Below, one piece after another: positions 7,121 through 10,832 of a DNA stretch of 10,832 bases (positions within the stretch are counted from its first letter, which is position 1; each line of letters begins with the position of its first letter). The stretch lies in the NCBI GenBank assembly GCA_003343685.1, contig QAKS01000085.1, forward strand, positions 1-10,832, written 5' to 3'. The notes beneath the pieces are model-generated. The model searched no databases and was not told the origin of the DNA. It saw only the letters and a list, made by a program, of their open reading frames with translations. The stretch comes from Clostridiales bacterium. Lineage in GTDB: Bacteria > Bacillota > Clostridia > Christensenellales > Christensenellaceae. The position numbers were made by a program, and so were the translations under genes.

Positions 7121-8417
7121 AATTCCCCGCTTTCTCTATCTCTTCCAACGCTCTTGACGCTATATATCTGTTCTTATCCGCTTTTTTCCGAAACCGCTTA
7201 TCGGCAGGCTGCATAATACCAAAATTCACATTCATGGGCTGAAAAGACGTATTGGATCCGTTTGATACATACTTTGCCAATGCACCTATCGCTGTTTTAT
7301 CGGAAAATACAGGCTTTTCTCTGCCCAGCACGTCGCAGGCCGCAAAAAGCCCCGCAAGCAGTCCGCTGGAGGCAGATTCCACATATCCCTCTACGCCCGT
7401 CATCTGCCCGGCGAAATATATTTCCTCATTATCGCGCAGTCTGTAATGTCCGTCAAGCAATCGAGGCGAATTAATAAACGTATTTCTGTGCATGGCGCCG
7501 TATCTTAAATATTCCGCCCGCTCCAGCCCCGGTATCATCCCGAACACCCGCTTCTGCTCTCCGATTTTGAGATTTGTCTGAAAGCCCACCAGATTATACA
7601 TGGTACCCTGCTCGTCCTCTTTTCTGAGCTGAACCACAGCATACGGCTCTGCGCCTGTGCGCGGATCAGTCAGGCCTACAGGCTTCATCGGCCCAAAACG
7701 CAGCGTGTCCACACCGCGCCCCGCCATAATCTCTACAGGCATACAGCCCTCAAAAATATCGGCTTTTTCAAACTCGTGAAGCAACGCCCGCTCCGCGCCG
7801 ACAAGCTCCCTGTAAAAGGACAAGTACTCCTCCTGCGAGAGCGGGCAGTTCAGATAGTCACTGCCCCGCCCATAGCGGGAATACTCAAACACCTTCTCCA
7901 TATCAATACTGTCCGCACTTACGATCGGCGCGGCGGCGTCAAAAAAATGGAGATGTTCACCCGTGAGCTTCTCCAAATAATCTGCCAATGCGTCGCTCGT
8001 AAGCGGTCCGGTGGCAACGATCGTCTTTCCGGTGAGCATCTCCAGATCGGTGATCTCGCGTCTTATAATCTCCACATTCGGACTGTCCTCGATCGCTGCC
8101 GTAATATATGCTGAAAATTTCTTTCTGTCTACAGCAAGCGCACCCCCTGCGGGAACTTTTGTCGCGTCGGCTGCCGCCATAACCAACGAATCGAGCCGTC
8201 TCATCTCCTCCTTCAGCAAACCGACAGCGTTTTCCATTCTGTCGGATCGCAGAGAATTGGAACAGACCAGCTCCGCAAAGCCGTCAGTCGTATGCGCCGG
8301 CGTCATTTTTCCGGGGCGCATCTCGTACAGCCTGACGGCAATGCCTCTTCTCGAAAGCTGATAGGCAGCCTCACAGCCCGCAAGGCCTGCGCCTATGATA
8401 TTGACAGTGTCACTCAT
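7113..8417 (-). CDS. trmFO: Folate/FAD-dependent tRNA (uracil-54-C5)-methyltransferase TrmFO
   Basis: The 434-residue product makes 5-methyluridine at position 54 of the tRNA T-loop, using methylenetetrahydrofolate as carbon donor and FAD as reductant; this is the Gram-positive alternative to SAM-dependent TrmA. The FAD-binding Rossmann motif [12 protein letters not shown] is at 7-18. C52 in [11 protein letters not shown] and C225 in FEGCMPVE match the two functional cysteines of the B. subtilis enzyme (C53 and C226). AGGALAVDR (90-98), [15 protein letters not shown] (241-255), [15 protein letters not shown] (334-348) and the C-terminal [11 protein letters not shown] (392-402) are further family blocks. 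The ATG at 8417 overlaps the topA end by 8 bases; the ribosome binding site is weak (AGGAAAG about 12 bases away), so coupling to topA is likely. In many Firmicutes the next gene is xerC/codV; here hslV follows directly. Confidence 0.97.
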   Translation of the reverse strand: MSDTVNIIGAGLAGCEAAYQLSRRGIAVRLYEMRPGKMTPAHTTDGFAELVCSNSLRSDRMENAVGLLKEEMRRLDSLVMAAADATKVPAGGALAVDRKKFSAYITAAIEDSPNVEIIRREITDLEMLTGKTIVATGPLTSDALADYLEKLTGEHLHFFDAAAPIVSADSIDMEKVFEYSRYGRGSDYLNCPLSQEEYLSFYRELVGAERALLHEFEKADIFEGCMPVEIMAGRGVDTLRFGPMKPVGLTDPRTGAEPYAVVQLRKEDEQGTMYNLVGFQTNLKIGEQKRVFGMIPGLERAEYLRYGAMHRNTFINSPRLLDGHYRLRDNEEIYFAGQMTGVEGYVESASSGLLAGLFAACDVLGREKPVFSDKTAIGALAKYVSNGSNTSFQPMNVNFGIMQPADKRFRKKADKNRYIASRALEEIEKAGNWR

Positions 8418-10530
8418 TGTTCTTCGCCGCTTTCCTGTTCGTCTCGCATTCCGGATTGGAACACTTCTTGTAGGACGAGCTTTTTCCCTTCTTCAGCACC
8501 ATGTATGCGCCGCATTTAGGACACTTTTCCTCAATGGGCATATCCCACGATACAAATTTGCACTCGGGATAATTGTCGCATCCGTAAAAAATGCTGCCCT
8601 TTTTGCTCCGCTTTTGCACAACGGTGCCGCCGCACAGCGGACACGGCGTTTTAATCGTATTTTTAATCGGTTTCGTATTTTTGCACGTCGGATAATTGGG
8701 GCAGGCAATAAACTCGCCGAAACGTCCGCTCTTATACACCATCTCCGCACCGCATTTGTCGCAAATAATACCCGCCGGCCTGTCGGGCATCTCCACCTTT
8801 TTGACCTCTTTTTGAGCCTTTTCAAGCTCATCCTCAAAGGGGCCGTAAAACTCTGAAATCAGCTTTTTCCAATCTTTATTCTGCGTCTCTACCTCGTCCA
8901 GCTTCTCCTCCATATCGGCAGTAAAATCCACGTTTACGATCTCGGCAAAATTGTTTTTCATCAGCTCGGTAACGATTTCGCCCAGCTCGGTGGGGACGAT
9001 CTGCTTTTTCTCCTTTTTAACATACTGGCGCTCTATAATGGTGGAAATAATCGGCGCATAGGTAGAAGGCCTGCCAATGCCCAACTCTTCCAAGGTTTTT
9101 ACCAAGGACGCCTCCGTATAGCGCGACGGCGGCGACGTAAAATTCTGCTTTGGCGTCAGCTTTTTCACATCACAGACATCTCCCTCTTTAATGGGAGGCA
9201 ACGTCTTGTTGTCCGCCTCTTCCTCATCCGCCGCAGACTGATAGACCGCCTTATACCCCTTAAATTTCATTTTGGAGAAAGAGGCCTTTAGCGTATGTTC
9301 CCCCGCTTCAATTTCGCATGCCATTGTATCGTATACTGCCGGAACCATCTGGCTCGCCAGAAAACGGGAATAAATCAGATTATACAGCTTATATTGATCC
9401 GTCGTCAGGCTGTCTTTCAGGTCTGCAGGCGTCTTGTCTATATACGTGGGGCGGATTGCCTCATGGGCGTCCTGCGCATTCTTTCTGCTGGAGTAGACGT
9501 TAGGCTTGGCCGGCACATATTCTCCGCCGAATTCACCGGCGATAAAGACCTTAGCCGCCTCCTGCGCCTCATTTGAAATTCTCGTGGAATCGGTTCTCAT
9601 GTATGTAATCAAGCCGACCGTCTCCGACTCATTGATCTTAACGCCCTCATAAAGCCCTTGGGCAATCATCATCGTCTTTTTCGTCGTAAAACCCAGCTTT
9701 CTGGCCGCATCCTGCTGAAGCGTACTGGTTGTAAACGGCGGATATGCCTTGCGCTGTTTCTCGCTTCTCTTAACCTTTCTGATAATAAAATCAGATTTTT
9801 TCAAATCGGCCAGAACCTGTTCTGCTTCCGCTTCGGACTTTGGTTCAAATTTTTTTCCGTTTTTGCCGAAATAGCTTGCCTCAAATTCATTTTTCCCGTC
9901 GGCATTGGCCACAAGCGCCGTAATCGTCCAGTACTCGACCGGAACGAAATCGTTAATCTCCTTTTCTCTGTCGACGATCAGACGCACAGATACCGACTGC
10001 ACTCTGCCTGCGGAAAGGCCGCGCCTCACCTTGTTCCAGAGCAGCGGGCTCAGCTTATACCCCACCAGTCTGTCCAGCACCCTCCTTGCCTGCTGGGCAT
10101 TCACCCGCTCCATATCGATCTTCCGCGGCGTCTTAATGGCCTCCTTTATGGCGTTTTTCGTGATTTCATTGAACTCGATGCGGCATTTCTGATCCTCGGG
10201 TATATTGAGCGCATGAGCAATATGCCACGAAATTGCCTCTCCCTCTCTGTCAGGGTCGGTTGCAAGGTATACCTGCTTTGCGTTTTTTGCTTCCTTTTTC
10301 AAACCATTCAAAATAGGTGTCCGCCCACGTATGACAATATACTGCGGTTCAAAATCATTCTCCACATCTACGCCTATTTTGCTCTTGGGCAAATCAATCA
10401 AATGCCCGTTGCTCGCCAGTACTTTATAAGCGCTGCCGAGAAATTTTTCTATTGTCTTAGCCTTTGCCGGGGACTCCACTATTACCAGAGAATAGGGTTT
10501 TTCCGCCGTTTTTCCAGCTTTTGCTGCCAT
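8410..10530 (-). CDS. topA: DNA topoisomerase I (type IA)
   Basis: The 706-residue enzyme relaxes negative supercoils through a transient 5'-phosphotyrosine link. The N-terminal TOPRIM domain has E19 in VIVESPAKAKTIEKF and the acidic triad in TDPDREGE (91-98). The catalytic tyrosine is Y310 in GLITYMRTDSTR, followed by HEAIRPT (356-362) and SRYTEASLVKTLEELGIGRPSTYA (469-492). Three C-terminal C4 zinc fingers follow: C590/C593/C610/C616, C630/C633/C651/C657 and C670/C673/C690/C695. The start chosen is the ATG at 10530, with GGAGGA 5 bases upstream (10536-10541) and close to the conserved TOPRIM start. The frame stays open to an ATG at 10614, but that would add 28 residues unlike the family and would place the start upstream of the -10 box. 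topA is the first gene of the inferred operon. Its stop overlaps the trmFO start. Confidence 0.98.
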   Translation of the reverse strand: MAAKAGKTAEKPYSLVIVESPAKAKTIEKFLGSAYKVLASNGHLIDLPKSKIGVDVENDFEPQYIVIRGRTPILNGLKKEAKNAKQVYLATDPDREGEAISWHIAHALNIPEDQKCRIEFNEITKNAIKEAIKTPRKIDMERVNAQQARRVLDRLVGYKLSPLLWNKVRRGLSAGRVQSVSVRLIVDREKEINDFVPVEYWTITALVANADGKNEFEASYFGKNGKKFEPKSEAEAEQVLADLKKSDFIIRKVKRSEKQRKAYPPFTTSTLQQDAARKLGFTTKKTMMIAQGLYEGVKINESETVGLITYMRTDSTRISNEAQEAAKVFIAGEFGGEYVPAKPNVYSSRKNAQDAHEAIRPTYIDKTPADLKDSLTTDQYKLYNLIYSRFLASQMVPAVYDTMACEIEAGEHTLKASFSKMKFKGYKAVYQSAADEEEADNKTLPPIKEGDVCDVKKLTPKQNFTSPPSRYTEASLVKTLEELGIGRPSTYAPIISTIIERQYVKKEKKQIVPTELGEIVTELMKNNFAEIVNVDFTADMEEKLDEVETQNKDWKKLISEFYGPFEDELEKAQKEVKKVEMPDRPAGIICDKCGAEMVYKSGRFGEFIACPNYPTCKNTKPIKNTIKTPCPLCGGTVVQKRSKKGSIFYGCDNYPECKFVSWDMPIEEKCPKCGAYMVLKKGKSSSYKKCSNPECETNRKAAKNNE

Positions 10531-10535
10531 CGTTG

Positions 10536-10541
10536 TCCTCC
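10536..10541 (-). promoter_or_regulatory. topA ribosome binding site
   Basis: GGAGGA lies 5 bases before the ATG at 10530. It fixes that ATG as the start, against the in-frame ATG at 10614. Confidence 0.8.
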
Positions 10542-10573
10542 AAATAATATATGTATCAAACCTACGTCTGCAA

Positions 10574-10602
10574 ATTATACAGTTCCTTTTCAAAAAAATC
10601 AA
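10574..10602 (-). promoter_or_regulatory. Housekeeping (sigma-A type) promoter of the topA operon
   Basis: A -35 box TTGATT (10597-10602) and a perfect -10 box TATAAT (10574-10579) are separated by exactly 17 bases (10580-10596). The spacer carries a T run next to the -35. Transcription would start near 10567, giving a leader of about 37 bases to the topA ATG. This is the only strong promoter I see on the coding strand in the intergenic regions, so topA through malQ could all be read from it. The palindrome AAGGCCTT (10601-10608) overlaps the upstream edge of the -35. Confidence 0.8.
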
Positions 10603-10667
10603 GGCCTTTTGCATTTTGTCTACATTATATTATCCGAACATGGACTTCTTGACACGCAGAAAACAAT

Positions 10668-10684
10668 TTAAAAATTATTTTTAA
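10668..10684. repeat. AT-rich perfect inverted repeat between the permease gene and topA
   Basis: TTAAAAATTATTTTTAA is an 8-bp perfect inverted repeat around one central base. It lies 44 bases past the permease stop and about 65 bases upstream of the topA -35. Just before it on the coding strand, GGAA and TTCC could form a short imperfect stem. The pair may act as a weak terminator for the permease gene, or the repeat may be a binding site. No GC-rich terminator stem is visible in this gap. Confidence 0.35.
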
Positions 10685-10727
10685 GGAACACCCATGCGCC
10701 TTTCCAAAAATACCCTTCCTGCCGCCG

Positions 10728-10832
10728 TCAGTCTTTTCGAAGCGCCTCAACAGGATCCATGCGCGAAGCTTTAACGGCAGGCGCCAGCCCGAATATCACT
10801 CCTATGGCAAAAGATATGACGACGCCCAAAAC
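10728..10832 (-). CDS. ABC transporter permease, MacB/FtsX family, C-terminal end only
   Basis: The last 34 codons before a TGA (10728-10730) are visible; the rest lies beyond the right edge. The peptide begins with a hydrophobic segment, VLGVVISFAIGVIFGLAPA, and ends AVKASRMDPVEALRKD. This is the characteristic end of the last membrane helix of MacB/FtsX-type permeases, whose family pattern is GxxPAxxAxxxDPxEALR. Such permeases pair with a LolD/MacB-type ATPase for export of peptides, antibiotics or other substrates, or for cell-envelope regulation; which of these applies cannot be told from the fragment. It is separated from topA by 197 bases containing the topA promoter, so it probably belongs to a different transcription unit. 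The family call rests only on the tail motif. Confidence 0.8.
   Translation of the reverse strand, partial: VLGVVISFAIGVIFGLAPAVKASRMDPVEALRKD

Noticed and set aside
5591-7216. A 541-codon open frame on the plus strand across hslU, hslV and the end of trmFO, a tempting antisense gene
   Set aside because: Through hslU and hslV its codons are the exact complements of the sense codons, so it stays open only because TTA, CTA and TCA are rarely used in those genes. The translation resembles nothing I know and runs across real gene boundaries.
10531-10614. A 28-residue N-terminal extension of topA from an upstream in-frame ATG
   Set aside because: The strong GGAGGA precedes the ATG at 10530, the extension is not family-like, and the TATAAT at 10574-10579 lies inside it, so the transcript would start downstream of the upstream ATG.
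10624-10629. A second TATAAT upstream of the topA promoter
   Set aside because: At 17 bases upstream the sequence is TCAAGA, a poor -35, and neighbouring spacings are no better. A second promoter is possible but unsupported.
9658-10671. A 337-codon plus-strand open frame opposite topA and its promoter
   Set aside because: It is codon-complementary to topA, no family is recognisable, and it would run through the promoter region.
10649-10677. TTGACA on the plus strand, as a possible rightward promoter
   Set aside because: No good -10 box follows at 16-18 bases, and it would drive antisense transcription into the end of the permease gene with no plus-strand gene to serve.
1-10832. Search for a novel defence, mobile or RNA-based system
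   Set aside because: The window is almost completely filled by eight recognisable complete genes and one partial gene. I saw no direct-repeat array, transposase, integrase, tRNA or riboswitch-like leader.

Overview
The window is a stretch of conserved core genes from an endospore-forming member of the Firmicutes, most likely a clostridium. Evidence for this is a full-length spoIVA (found only in endospore formers), the topA-trmFO-hslV-hslU order known from Firmicutes, a PlsY acyltransferase, and strong AGGAGG ribosome binding sites. Base composition is roughly balanced by eye. The Der sequence looks Lachnospiraceae-like to me, but I could not test that placement. All supported genes lie on the minus strand, so transcription runs from the right end to the left.

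Layout in the direction of transcription: the last 34 codons of a MacB/FtsX-type ABC transporter permease (10832-10728); a 197-base gap holding a textbook housekeeping promoter (TTGATT, 17 bases, TATAAT); then topA (DNA topoisomerase I), trmFO (tRNA U54 methyltransferase), hslV and hslU (ATP-dependent protease), der (ribosome-assembly GTPase), plsY (glycerol-3-phosphate acyltransferase) and malQ (4-alpha-glucanotransferase). Spacings are an 8-base overlap, then 4, 6, 37, 18 and 3 bases, so these seven genes look like one operon. A hairpin with a short T-rich tail follows malQ. After a 163-base gap comes spoIVA (spore coat basement-layer ATPase) and, near the left edge, another terminator-like hairpin.

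The genes serve DNA topology, tRNA modification, protein turnover, ribosome assembly, phospholipid synthesis, glucan metabolism and sporulation. They do not form one pathway. I see no mobile element, CRISPR array, RNA gene, toxin-antitoxin or defence system, and no undescribed multi-gene system. The points worth a second look are small: a perfect 9-bp inverted repeat that puts the spoIVA ribosome binding site in a hairpin loop and includes the first base of its start codon; malQ sitting where gpsA is usually found in clostridia, with a TTG start next to an in-frame plsY stop; the apparent joining of two normally separate Firmicutes clusters at hslU/der without xerC and codY; and a variant G4 motif in Der.
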